A DNA stretch of 64,000 nt. Origin: Diospyros lotus. Lineage: Eukaryota > Streptophyta > Magnoliopsida > Ericales > Ebenaceae. The stretch spans positions 24,025,307 to 24,089,306 of the forward strand of contig NC_068343.1 of assembly GCF_014633365.1 (NCBI RefSeq), read 5' to 3'. Positions 34,515 through 46,135 of the stretch are shown piece after piece. The position numbers and the translations under genes are program-made. Numbering within the stretch: the stretch's first letter is position 1; the number at the start of each line of letters is the position of its first letter. Under the pieces are notes generated by a model, which worked only from the letters and a program-made list of their open reading frames with translations, ran no database searches and had not been told where the DNA came from.

Positions 34515-36664
34515 TGTAACACCCCAAATTTCTTAAACATGTTATAACTTAGGATTTTGGGAATATAAAAATTTTTCATATCACAATAGCTATCATACAT
34601 CACACAATATCCAAAAAAAAACTAATTTTCACCTTCTCAGCTTAACAAACCCAATAATCGAATAGCTAAGACAGATATTAAAATTTTAAATGTAGAAGCT
34701 AGATCGAACCTGATATGCTTCACAACCATAATGCTTTATTTATCATAAAATTGTTCAAGACGTCTACAAAATATATTACATCGACATCATCTCTAGCAAG
34801 TGATAACTGGACATCTTAAACATATCCAAAATTATATAGGTTCGCATAAAAATATGTTAATCATGTTACAGGCAGTAATTTAAGCTAATTCTTCAGCTAC
34901 CTCTTTTCCCTTAGAGTCGCTCGTCGAACTTGGAACGTTTGAATATTCCAAGGACATAGTCCAATTAGAAGATGAATCTTCTAGTGAGAAACTCCAAAAA
35001 CAGTTTATATCGATGCATGATTAGGTATAAAATGTATGAGAAGACAAGGAGAACTAGTCCGAAGTGCCTCGTGAACATGTCAGCCTCCTCCAATGAGAGC
35101 TTTCTCAATGGTGCATGCATAGCACCTCTCGGGAGGTCCCTAACCATGTCACTTCGGCCCGACCTCATAGAACTCATGTAAGCACCACATCCGTTGTTCT
35201 TTAGACTCACGGTCTTCCCCACGAGAGCTTTCTCGATAGCACACGTATAATGCCTCTTGGGGGATATCCGACTTTTTCCCTCGGCCAACAACAAATAGGT
35301 ACAATAGTATGGCCACACGAATTTTATAAATGCAACAGTTAAAAAGCCAATAGCATATATTTTTTAGAAAAATACATTTCATATATACAACATGATTTCA
35401 CGTAAGAGAATAACAAGAGTTTACGTATAAGAACTTCACAAAACACGTCTCATGCAATAGAAGTCTCTCATAAGAGAATAAAAAATAAGATTTAGAGTAT
35501 AGGAGTCTCACCTTGTTGGTTTATCTCTTGGATAGTATAATTTCACAGCAAACGGCTTAGGTTTCTGCAGAAAACACACGTTTTGGTAAATCTAACCTCA
35601 AATATTTTTACATAGGGTTGAGGGGCATTAAAGTAGGGGCATAACCGAAAAATTTCATGGAAAAATGACGTCTCACGCTCCCTCACGCCCCCGAGAATGT
35701 TGGCCACGCGCCTTCATGCGCAGCCACTTTCGGCATGTGTATCTCACGCGCTGCCTACCAGATTCGGACAACATTGCGTCGTTTTCGAATTTCGACCATA
35801 TCTCTCTCGTTTTAACTCCGATTCAACCCCCATTTGAACCTACGTGACCCTCTCTTCCCCTTCTACAGGATTATAAAAAAATTTCAGACTTACCTCACTT
35901 TTTTTGTGACTGATTTTGGTGAACTCCGGCGAAGGTTCGTAACTTCGACGAGGCTCGTTCTCCCCAGCTTCTCCTTCGATTTCTTCTCGCCTTCTTGCCG
36001 AACTTCCTCCTCTGTCTCTAGAGAAAGATCCTCCTCTTAGAGTGCCTCAACTCTCAAACTTACTTGGAATGATTTGAGAACAACCCATGGTGCCTATTTA
36101 TAGATTTTTTCAACCAATCACATTATGCTATTTGTCACAATCTAAGCCATGGACTCTAAAGACTCAAAGATATATTTGAATGGCCTTTCAAATCCAAACT
36201 AAGACCCCAAAGTTCTTTCAAATGACATTTTGGCCCTTATTTCAAATCCTCAACTTTAATATTTTACCACATGAGCTTATAATTTCATCCTTATTTCATT
36301 TGGATAATTCTTTAATTACAGTTACACCCTCAAACATCAAATTTATTGAGATACTTAAAATATAAAAATGAATAACTCAAAATTACTCGATATGTATAAT
36401 TTTTCAAGAAGTCTTTACCATCATTCGACCTTTTTAGGCTACAACTTAGCTTAACCAAAAAATTGTCTCTTATTTTATTTTTTCCAGCGTCATAAATCTT
36501 ACCTCGAGACGCTCGTAAAAAATTTACCTTTGACCTTAGGTATCTAAACTCCAGGGCACTCCCTGTGACCAATTCAGTCACTTCTTGCCATTTTAAGCAT
36601 ATTTTTTGATATTTTAAACTCACATAATATACGTGGCATCTTCACGAAAATATGGGGTATTATA
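34515..36664 (-). mobile_element. Probable solo LTR, minus orientation
   Basis: 2150 bp bounded by TGTAACACCCCAAAT at the left and, inverted, TATAATACCCCATAT at the right (the TG has become TA). Both sides are flanked by GGGGG (34510-34514 and 36665-36669), though the G-rich context weakens this duplication. A minus-strand TATAAATAGG lies at 36093-36104. Direct repeats around ATGAGAGCTTTCTCAATGG (35093) and ACGAGAGCTTTCTCGATAGC (35221) occur inside. The size and start are typical of large plant gypsy LTRs. Frames inside are not recognisable proteins. Confidence 0.6.
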
Positions 36665-37790
36665 GGGGGGACATGAAATTAATTACCTAGGAGTAGTGGT
36701 TTTATGGGATTATGGGAATTGAGAATTGGGATTTGGGAACAACAACAACGATAACAAATTGGGAAATGGAGAAGGGAAGATAAAAAGGTTTATTATATTT
36801 TGTATTTAATTTTTTTAATAAAATATTTATTATTAAAAAAATAAAATATATATTACAAATTTTTAAAATTAAGGACCTTCCAATTTTGGGGGCCTTATGC
36901 CCCTACATATTTGACTTCAATGTTGGGTTGACATAGGATAAGGGCAAGAAGCGCAGTGTTCCCAAGGTAGTCAAGGACGAAAACCTTACATTGCATTACC
37001 AAAGCAAGGTGCTAAATTTTAAAAAATTAATAAAAATATATTTAATATAAAAAAGATAATTAGATAATATATATAACATTAACACACAAAATATATAAGT
37101 TACATAATTTATATAAATGTTTAAAATATATAATATTAATGTACAAATAATATTATATATGAATTTACAAGTTACATGATTATTGGCTTACAGTTAGCAA
37201 ATATATATAATTCTTTTGTTACCTAAATATTAACTAAAAGTCTAGAACAATATATATATATATATATATAGATCAAAATAGTAACAAATTTGATTAGTAA
37301 CTAAGTGAACATGCTTGATTAGTGACTCATGAATATACTTGATTAGAAGATGACAAATAGGCTTGTGAACAAGCTCTTTTAAAAATACATTAATAGATTT
37401 ATTTATAATTTTATAAATATATTATTTAACATAAAATTATTAAATTTTAAATTATTATAATCATACTATTAAATTTAATATGCTTAGAACTATTATATTA
37501 AGCCATCACATTAAAATAAGATAATTTGTTTTCATAAAACTAGAAAAAATAAAATATAATACAATATTTAATTTCTTAGGAGTTCATCAATTTATAGATT
37601 ATTAACAACTGAATAAATAAAATTTAACAATACATTTGGTTGACCAATAATCCTATTTTTCTATCTTGTAACCTTTTTTTTCCTTTCTATAAATTCTGAA
37701 TAATTAGATAATTAATTTTATTAAACTAGAATTTGTTGCAAAAAGGATCCCCTAAAAGACAAGTCATCTAAATTGAAGATTTAAACTTAT
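36665..37790. other. Unassigned AT-rich stretch
   Basis: No gene or clear element end. Includes a short (TA)n run near 37252-37270. Confidence 0.4.
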
Positions 37791-38824
37791 TAAAGTTAAG
37801 GGTGGCCTTTCTTAGAAAGAGACGTTACAAAGAGAACCCGAAAGAATCCTTTTGGGAGAGTGTCCAAATGTTCCTTCTGGAGATTGGAAAAGCCAACAGA
37901 GAGCACACGTGGCCGACTTAACCTTTCAACACATGTCACAATGAAATCTCGAGATTCGAGCCCATATAAAAGCCAAGCTACAGTGATGAGATAAGGACTT
38001 TTGAAACCATCAGTAAATCCAACCCTCATTTCTTTTCCAAAACACTTAATTTGTTTTTTTCGTGAGACTCTTCTTTAAGATATTGACTTGTGCGTCGAAG
38101 GGTCTTTGCAGGTAAACATCTTTGCAAACATTCTAACCTTTTGTTTTGTGTGGCAGCCTTTCCTGAAAGCCAAACTCCTTTCCCCAAGAGGGTATAAGCC
38201 CTTTCCGGGTCCATGAAAACACTTCCCCGAAAGAAATCTTAATTTCTTTACAGAAGCCAATTTCCTCCTCTTCGAAAACGGTAACAGATCCTCCCCGAGA
38301 TCCGATTCATGTACTTAGTCCACTTGCTAACCTAGTTATTTTAGGATACCCTTTTTGGAAGATTCATTCAGTAGCCCCTGTCTTTCCTTTCCTAGAGAAT
38401 AGGCTCGCCAGACAACCCTAAGATTTGGAAGCTCACCTTCTTGAAAACAATCCTCTCGGCAATCGTACTCCTGACGACAATTCTCTCGGAGATGACCCCA
38501 GTTGGCCTTGCACACCAATTTCCCCTACATCAACGAAATTCTGATTGTTGTATTCTTTGGCAACAACAATTTGACGTTGTTTGTGGGAAACAAACAGAAA
38601 GGCAACTTTAACATAAGATGCCGAGGGGAACTAGATTAGCCATCTTGGCGAACCCACTTAATCCCACATGGAAAAGCATCAAAACTCCGAAAAGAGTCAC
38701 AAGAAATCCCAATCAAGTGCATCCTATAGCACCTGAATTTTTGGAAGAACACCTAGATAATGAAGTCTAGTTGGGAGACCTTCCCACACTTAAAGGCAAT
38801 ATGTCCACTAGACTAGGGGGCATG
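37791..38824 (+). mobile_element. 5' part of a gypsy element related to the gag-only one (LTR, primer site, gag start)
   Basis: The LTR ends at 38568 in GGCAACAACA, then ATTTGACGTTGTTTGTGGG as primer site, closely matching the arrangement at 8832-8861. Upstream, CATATAAAAGCC near 37962 and the text around it parallel the TATA region of the 7387 element. The left LTR edge is uncertain. The element is cut at 38824 by the CACTA terminus. Confidence 0.7.
38618..38824 (+). pseudogene. Gag N-terminus, truncated by CACTA insertion
   Basis: From ATG 38618: MPRGTRLAILANPLNP, then APEFLEEHLDNEV and a TAG at about 38767. This aligns with MPRGTRSASWANPLDP and APEFSVEHPNNEA of the gag at 8892. The last bases before the break, CTAGACTAGGGGGCATG, still match GACCGGGGGGCATGG at about 9086-9099. 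The rest of gag is not seen beyond the CACTA element. Confidence 0.75.
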
Positions 38825-38849
38825 CATTACAAGAAATAAGATTTTTAGT

Positions 38850-39600
38850 GGAGGCCAGTGTCGTCACTAAAAGCCCAAAAAGTTGTCACTAAAAGTATTA
38901 GTGATGGTTAGACAGATCGTCACAAGTCAACACTAATGCCCTCGTCACTAACGTAATTAGTGACAATAAAGTTGACCATTACTAAAGTTAACCTATTAGT
39001 GACAACCATATGTGGCAGTCACTAAAGAAATTTTTTTTGTGGCGCTTCCAGTTGTCACTAAAGTATCTATATTAGTGACAATTAAAGGTGGTCGTCACTA
39101 AAAAGACCACTTTTAGTAACAAACACAATATGCTCCTAATTATTGTTTTAAATTATTAGTGACAACACAAGATTACCCTAACTAAATTGTAGTCACTAAA
39201 ACTTTTATTTTAGTGACTACCAGTCTTGGCCATCATTAAAGCCTTTCTCTTAGTGACGACAATGGCTATCATAAATGAAATTATTTGTGATAACATGATC
39301 CACCCATTACTAAAAGTGTAGATTTTAGTGATAATTCTGGTATTCACAAATGCTATATTTTTGTGATAAAATGTTTGGCTGTCACTAAAAGTGTAGATTT
39401 TACTGACAATTAAGTCTGTCCTTCACAAATGCTATATTTTTGTGGCAAAATGTTTGCCCGTCATTAAAAGTGTAGATTTTAGTGACAAGTCTGGCCTCCA
39501 CAAATGCTATATTTTGTGACAAAATATTTGGCTGTCACTAAAAGATACTTTTTTTTGTGACAATTTATGTTGGTCGTCACTAAAAGTGGTCTACAATTTC
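38850..39600. repeat. CACTA subterminal repeats (TGTCACTAAAA / TTTTAGTGACA)
   Basis: About twenty inverted and direct copies of a TTTTAGTGACAA/TTGTCACTAAAA-type motif. A different family from the GCGACGGG motif at 1-2458, so the two CACTA elements belong to different families. Confidence 0.8.
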
Positions 39601-39800
39601 ACATTGTTTAGCCTACAACATGTACAATGTACACTTACTTTACAAATTTACAAACACCTATATATATATATACACACACATTATCAACAATCAAAAGCTA
39701 TAATTCAAAGTATCACTTTACAAAATCAATAAACCAACAAATTATGGAATATGTTGAACACTATTCATCAACCAAAACATGTCATATCAACCAAACATCA

Positions 39801-40040
39801 TCATTCATTACTAACGCTTCCTAATTTAACCTCTCCCAAGAAGCTTTTTAGCAAGCTAAGAGTTTCTACTTGAGTTTGCTCTACTATGCTTAGTTTTTCT
39901 TTCAACTCTTTATTCTCTTGTCTTAATGTTTCAATTGTTGAAGCCATTTGTAATTGAGAAGGAAGCTTGCCAAAGACTAAAGAAGGTGTGGGGCCAAAAC
40001 CATATCCACAAACTCGACCATGCTTTTCTTTGCCCATCAC
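39801..40040 (-). pseudogene. TNPA-like CACTA protein, C-terminal exon
   Basis: KHGRVCGYGFGPTPSLVFGK, then a heptad-like coiled coil (TIETLRQENKELKEKLSIVE) and a stop at 39801. 'R.RG.GFGPTPS' is a signature of plant Ptta/En/Spm TNPA-type proteins, which bind subterminal repeats and bring transposon ends together. It sits next to the repeats, as in known CACTA elements. Its upstream exons are beyond the gypsy insertion, so the transcript is interrupted by nearly 10 kb. Confidence 0.8.
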
Positions 40041-40527
40041 TTCAAGGAAAATCTGATTTTCATCAATGAGTTTAAAAGGTTGCTCCTCATCTCTTTGGGT
40101 TGCTATAGTTTAAATATTTTCTTGTAAAAAAATGTTGCACAAATAATTGTTACATATTGCACTTAAACAATATTAGAAAATAATCATTTTCTACAACTAA
40201 ACAATTAAGTTTGAGAACTTAGAGTGAGACAAAATTCATATCCAAACAAAATTAACAGAGTTACTAGTTCCCTTTGTTTTTCCCTAATGCTCGTGGATGA
40301 ATGTAATATGAGAATATTTCTAGTTGGTTACTTTTAGAGTTATCATTGTTTCAGGGCCTTATAATGAAGAACTTTAATTTTGATCCATAATATTGCTTTT
40401 ACTTTTGCAACATGCATAGTTGTGTAATTGTGGAATTTAATTGTGTGAAACATAAGAACTATTCATATTGTTGCTTACTTTAAGAGTTATCATTGTTTCA
40501 ACAGATGAAAAGGGTAAGAAACAATAG

Positions 40528-41061
40528 TGATGATGTTGGAACCGATCACCTTTTTCCGTCTTCTCTAGCGCGCCTGCAATGGAGATGGGGACTTACTCCC
40601 CCAGTCAATCTCCGATGATTAAGTCAGATATGCCTCATTCGAGAAAAGCTGGTGAAATTACTTATGCTCTAATCATCAAAAAGTTATTCGATCCCTTACC
40701 TTTTGCCTTCCCCTCTCTTTTATCCTTGCATTGAGATCAAGATTTCGGGTAGAGATCTTCGAGATCTTCATTCCACTTTTCTTGGAATCTTATCGATAAG
40801 GATTCCATAATAGTTGTCTTCTCCTAGAAGTTTGGGATAGCTTTCCCCCTCCATCATTATCGGCGAGAGGGTCTTAGGGTCTTCCTTACCGAGCATCCTG
40901 CCAACTGGCGCGGTAGCCCTTATCTGCCACGTGTCCTTTGAGATTAAAACACAATCGCATCTGCGGAATTCCCCTTAAGCGCAATACGTGGCTTGACTGC
41001 CATAGGACGCTTTCTCCAGACGTTGAGAGTAATTATGGGCCCGAGGGTATTTTCCTCATCA
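40528..41061 (-). repeat. 3' LTR of the Tat-type element
   Basis: 534 bp, TGATGATG...CTCATCA on the plus strand, preceded by AATAG. Confidence 0.94.
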
Positions 41062-41075
41062 TTTTCCCCCCCACT
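41062..41075 (-). promoter_or_regulatory. Polypurine tract of the Tat-type element
   Basis: Minus strand: AGTGGGGGGGGAAAA next to the 3' LTR. Confidence 0.85.
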
Positions 41076-41458
41076 CCTTGAGCTCTTCGGGCCGAAGGGC
41101 TCATGGAGTGCTGGAATCTCCGAGACTCAAGCTCTTATTATCCCGAGGGTCAGTATCTATGGAGCCCGAAGAGTTGATGCGTCTTTTTCTTTTACGTGTG
41201 TATGGAGGGCACAGATATCTATTTTGCTCTGGCGATATTTTCTTTTTCCAATGCTCTGTCCGATCCTTTTCGTCTTTTGGCGGCGGCTTGGGGTGTTTAA
41301 TGTTCATCATTGCTTGCCTTTTAATCTCCCGCTCCTACGATTTAAATGGAGATTTTCCACCCTTCTTCTCTTTCTTCCAAGTATTCTTCACTTCCTCTCC
41401 ACTATTACGCGGCCAGACGTCATTACCCTCTTCACCTTCCTTGCTCAATCCTTCGACG

Positions 41459-43756
41459 ATGGCGATCACTGGCTCCGGTCATTTCACGTCTGCCGGCGTT
41501 GAACTCGTAGAATGGGAGAAGCATCCTGCGGCCTCCATTACCTGCCAATGGATGAAGGAGTCGGAATGTCCACAATTTTGGGAGAAGTACGCGATTCCCA
41601 ACGAATGGGAGGTCAAGTTCAACACCCATCTCCGAGCGTGCCATCCCGTCGTAGGCCGACTCTGTGTTTATAAGTGTGCCTTTGATCGGGGCTTTTGATT
41701 ACCTCCTCGGGGGTGGGTTATGTCTCTCCTTCAACATCTTACTATCGCCCCCGCTCAACTTTCCCCTTTCGGATGGAGATACTTGATGGGCTTCATCGTC
41801 ATCTGCCGTATCGGTCGAGTGAAACCCATAGGGGAACTCTTCGACTGCTTTTTTACCACCAATCGCGACCCCGGAGGTTGGATTTTGATCTCTCCACGAA
41901 TTATAAAGGAAAGTTGCCTCCTTGCTCCCAAAGAGTGCCCTGAACTTGAGATCAAAGCCTCAACCTTACTACACTCCGGCGGATCAAAAGACTTGGACGA
42001 TTGGAAGGAACGCTTCGTCTTCGTCTGCCCTCGATCAGCGGGCTCTACCCAAGGAATTTGGTCCATTAACAATGGATGGACTTTGGATATAAAGCACAAA
42101 CGTCCGAGCATCTAGAACATTAAGGAACCCGCCGGGAAGCTTATGAAGGTCAGCTGGGACTGGGTAGAAGGATGGCTTTCTAACCCAGCTCTTACTGAAG
42201 TGGGTTTGGACTGTGTAAATTGTAAGTTTTCGCCCCTCGCTTTCTTCTTCGTTTTCTCGGCCCTTTCAGACGTTGATCTTTGTAGCTATTTTTGCAGTTG
42301 AAAATCTTTGGGAGATAACCTATTCTCCTATTACTGAAAAGACGATCTTAGATTTCCCTAAGAGTACGGGCCCTTCGGCCTCTCCTCGCGATAAGAGGAT
42401 ATCTGAGAAAGCTGCCCCTCTTGAGCGAGCCCCGAAGAGCAAAAAAGAAAAAAATCCTCGACGTCTTCCCGATCACGAAAGATAGCGGAGGGGGATCTTC
42501 GGACTTTCCAAGAGGTTTCCCCGAACAGCGCCGATGGGAGCTCGAAGGGCTTTTCTTCGGAGCCCCTTGCCCTGACAACCCAAGACCCCCTACCACGCAA
42601 CAAAGATCTACCAACGCACCTGCCTTCATGCCAATTTCTTCCAAAGATGATATGACGACCATCGCCCAGGTGCTCGAAGCCACTCAGATGGAAGCACAGA
42701 GAAAACAACACCCTACAGGTACGGAGCCCACTGTACCACTTCCCAGTGTTCCTATCAGTTCTGTGTTTAAGCGAATATTAATTCCCCTAGCACCAGAAAG
42801 GTGCTCAAAATTAACGGGGGAAGCTTCGCTGGAAGGGGCTTCAATACTATCAACGAGGGAGATATTGGCGTGCCGGACGAAATGTCGCAGGGTGGAAACT
42901 GCTCCTTCTGCCGCTCCTATCTCCGAACCTTCGGTTCCTAATGCCAGCCATGCCTCCCCTACGACTTTGGCTCTCTCTAGCATTCTACCAACTTCGAGCG
43001 AACCAGATTATTATGCCAAGATTCTAAAAGTATGCCCATGGTCTTTTCCTTTTGAATTCTTTCATGTGAATGAATCTTAATCCTCACCTTGTTTCCTCTT
43101 CTCAGAACCTTGCGGGTTTTCAAGATTTTGTCTCCTGACGAGAGTCCGAACTCCGCACCTAGATCTCCTCCCTGGAGTCCGAGGTCGAGAGGCTCTAAGG
43201 GTTTGAGTCCCTCTCCTCCCATCTGTTAGGTCTTGAACACCGCGTCCATATTTTGACGAAATCTGTTGAGCTGGCGTAGGAAGATGCCAGACTTGCTAAT
43301 GAAGCCGAAGCTCAGGTGTGCGAGGATCTGGAGTTAGTCCAGAGAAACATGCTTGAGGCTAATTAGGCCAATTCTCGTCTCGGGGAGGAACTGGATGCTG
43401 CAAAGGAGGCTAATGAGCAGCTCCAAGAAAATATAAAGAGGCTTACCTTAGAGCTGAATGAGGCAAGAAAGGGGCAAATCGAGGCGTTGGAGTTTTATTC
43501 TCGGTGCAAGGAAGACCTTCGTACCGCTCACGCTCAACTGCAATCCGCGCTCAAGGATGCCCAAGTGGCCTTCCAGAATGGTTGTGAGGATTTTCGAAGC
43601 TCTGAAGCTTATGCCGCGGAACTGGAAGAAGTCCTTCGGGGGGGGGGGGGGGGGGGGTTTGAACATATGAAGAAACTCACAAAGGAGCGTTTTCCGAACC
43701 TGGATGTGGACTCCATCCCCTTTGATGTTACTGCTGCCTTATCCTCCTTAGAGTAG
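41459..43756 (+). pseudogene. Antisense three-exon gene in the Tat-type element (PF04195-like domain plus coiled coil)
   Basis: The plus strand, opposite to gag-pol. The start chosen is ATG 41459 (GACGATGGCG context; MAITGSGHF). Exon 1 to 42221 encodes a globular domain with HLTIAPAQLSPFGWRYLMGF, resembling the plant 'putative gypsy type transposon' family (PF04195), broken by TGA 41696-41698 and TAG 42113-42115. Intron 1 is 42222-42297 (GTAAGT...TTTTTGCAG). Exon 2, 42298-43029, is low-complexity Ser/Pro-rich with one frame change near an A-run at about 42450. Intron 2 is 43030-43105 (GTATGC...TTCTCAG). Exon 3 continues in phase into a long coiled coil (EALEFYSRCKEDLRTAHAQL) with several stops, ending at 43754-43756. 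An AATAAA at 43778-43783 could be its poly-A signal. Function unknown; antisense genes at this place are reported for some Tat-like elements. Confidence 0.75.
43638..43657. repeat. 20-base G homopolymer within the antisense coding exon
   Basis: Encodes a poly-glycine run near the C-terminus of the antisense protein. Length is liable to slippage or assembly error and it could shift the frame. Confidence 0.9.
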
Positions 43757-43929
43757 ATATCTTTTGTACTCAATCTTAATAAAAGAAACTTATTTTTGCC
43801 TGATCTTTGGAAATTTTCCAATTTATTTTTGCCTGATCTTTGGAAATTTTCCTTAGCTACTACCTTACTTTTGTCGTCTTCTTCTTTGCTTTAGGAATCA
43901 GGCTTGATCCTTCGTTTGCTGCTGAATTT

Positions 43930-44255
43930 GATCCTCAGGGATCCTGGGGGCCCCTCAAGGATCATGTCTGAATCCTTTTATTTTTGTTTTGGTTGAGAGT
44001 TCAGGCTCCTCGGGGATCGCATTTGATCCCTTAGTTGTGGTCGAGGGTTCGGGCCCCTCATGGATCACATCCGATCCTTGGTTGTGTTCGATGGTTCGGG
44101 CCCCTCATGGATCACGTTCGATCCTTTAGTTGGGGTCGAGGGTTCGGGCCCCTCGTGGATCGCATCCGATCCTTTAGTTGTTGTCGAGGGTTCGGGCCCC
44201 TCATGGATCGCATCCGATCCTTAGTTGTGTTCGAGGGTTCGGGCCCCTCAAAGTT
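43930..44255. repeat. 47-48-bp tandem repeats, about six copies
   Basis: GGTTCGGGCCCCTC starts at 44046, 44093, 44141, 44189 and 44236, with a diverged unit before. Units also share GGATCGCATCCGATCC. They lie between integrase and the antisense gene's end, the region where Tat/Ogre elements commonly carry tandem repeats. Confidence 0.9.
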
Positions 44256-44420
44256 ACGCTCCTTGTGTTTAGGTGCATCTTCTAAAACTTTTGGAAACGA
44301 AGAGTTTTTACTCGTAGAGGAAAGAATAAGCTTATTCCTGAATAGCATGTGAAGGTAACAAAGAAATACTACTGCCAAGACATATGCAAGTAATAAAGAA
44401 TTATAAACATAACCAAGAAT

Positions 44421-45535
44421 CATTACTGGTAGAACTTTCTTAAATTCTGCACGTTCCACGCGTTTTTCATTGGTATGCCCCCGGGGGTCTGGAGTTTGTA
44501 AGCACCAGGGCTGAGAACCTCTGTTACACGGTACGGACCCTCCCAATTTGGTGTTAGTTTATTTGCTCCTCGAGCCCCTCGCACATCCGCTCGACGCAAC
44601 ACCCAATCCCCAGGAAGAAAATTTCGCGCCTTTACCCTTGGATTGTAGTATCTTTCAATACACTGATTGTAAACAGCTTGTCGTATCTTTACCTGATCAT
44701 GAAGTTCATCTAGGAGGTCAAGGTTGCCCCTCAAATTTTGTTCATTGGATTCAGGGCTAAAAAGCTCTACTCTTAGCGTAGGTACTCCAATTTCCACTGG
44801 GATCAATGCTTCCGAGCAGTAACATAAGCTAAAAGGAGTTTCACCCGTGGACACTTTCACTGTAGTACGATAAGACCACAGGATGTTCGATAGTTCTTCC
44901 ACCCAGCTTCCATTTGCCTCCTCCACTCGCGCCTTCAAACCACACAACAAAGTCCTATTGGCGAGCTCGATTTGTCCATTAGCCTGTGGATGGGCTACCG
45001 AGGTGAACTGTTGCCTAATTCCCAATGCTTGACACCATTCTTGAACAGATCGATCAGTGAATTGAGTGCCGTTATCGGAGATTAGCACCCGAGGAATTCC
45101 AAAGTGAGAGACCACATTCTTCCATAGAAATTGCTTTACGCGTCTGGTAGTAATAGAGGCTACTGCCTCGGCTTCGACCCACTTTGTGAAGTAATCAATG
45201 GCAGCTATGATGTATTTAACCTAACTAGCCACCGGGGGGAAAGGTCCTAAAATGTTAATACCCCATTGAGCGAAGGGGCAAGGCATAGCCAAGTGAGCTA
45301 GTGCTGCTGCCGGTGTATGGGCCAAGTTAGATGTCCGCTGGTACCGGTCGCAAGTCCTGACTAATTGTTCTGAATCTTTTACCATCGTTGACCAGTAATA
45401 CCCCTACGGAAGAGCCTTTTGGCTAAGATTTCGGGCCCCGATGTGGCTTCCACATATACCTTCATGAATCTCTCTCAGGATATAATCTACTTCTCGGGGT
45501 CGAATGCACTTGAGCAGAGGCTGCGAGAATGACCT
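44421..45535 (-). pseudogene. Tat-type integrase
   Basis: Same frame as the rest of pol. The zinc-finger region HEGICGSHIGARNLSQKA...CDRYQ (second half of the CxxC has Cys replaced by Tyr). Core: first catalytic position in WGINILGPFP is Asn where Asp is usual; second Asp retained in VLISDNGTQF (about 45060-45090); Glu in NGQIELANRTL. C-terminal GPYRVTEVLSPGAYKL and AWNVQNLRKFYQ, then stop at 44421. Three in-frame stops interrupt the N-part. No chromodomain. Without the first Asp and with stops it cannot be active. Confidence 0.9.
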
Positions 45536-46135
45536 TCAGTAAAGTTCCCTACTAACTAATACGAAACTTCGGGATTTTCGTTTAATCTCCCGAGCCTCTG
45601 AATCGTCTTCGAGGAGCTTCTCTTCTTTTAGGTACACCAGGAAAGGATCCATCCAGCTAGGCTCGTTCTCTACACATAATTGGTCAGCGACTTCTTCGAT
45701 ACTCTTCTGTGACAAGGACTCGATTCGGATTTCTCGAGAGCTTGTGGGAAAGGAGGAAGAGGCGATTCGGGACAACAGGTCTGCCTCCACATTCATAGCC
45801 CGAGGGACGTATTCCACCTTCACATGTTGGAAACGTGCCATCAATTCTCTGACCATGTCCAGATATCGCGCCATGTGACCTTCTCGGGCTTCGTACTCTC
45901 CATTCACTTGTTGCACCACTAGATTGGAATATGAACTCACCTCAACTCTCTGAGCTCCCAATTGCTCAGCCAATCGCAACCCTACCAACAAAGCTTCATA
46001 CTCCGCTTCGTTGTTGGATACTCGAAATTCAAAATGTAAAGCATAAGGCCATATTTGTCCTTTGAGGCTCTTTACCATTAATCATGCTCCTCTGCCACTT
46101 GAGGTGGAGCTCCCATCTACAGCTACTGTCCATGG
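45536..46135 (-). pseudogene. Second (acquired) RNase H domain
   Basis: WTVAVDGSSTSSGRGA, a stop at 46079-46081, then YALHFEFRVSNNEAEYEALL, VVQQVNGEYEAREGHMARYL and VEADLLSRIAS. This second RNase H after the usual one is a mark of Tat-group elements. Asp (VDGSS), Glu (NNEAEYEA) and the final Asp (VEAD) are present, but the middle Asp of the usual FSDSQLV is Tyr (SSYSNLV). Confidence 0.85.

Noticed and set aside
34515..36664. Interpretation of the TGTAACACCCC-bounded element as a MULE
   Set aside because: Inverted similarity is limited to about 15 bp, a 9-bp duplication is absent, and an internal TATA box and size fit an LTR better.
32897..36930. A possible larger hAT-like element, suggested by GGGGGTCTTAG near 32930 and GGGGGCCTTATGCCCC near 36886
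   Set aside because: No convincing terminal inverted repeats or 8-bp duplication could be matched.
41101..43222. Minus-strand frames in the 3' region of the Tat-type element (for example 42348-42711, 42684-42983)
   Set aside because: They are on the sense strand of the element but show no conserved domain and overlap the better supported antisense gene.
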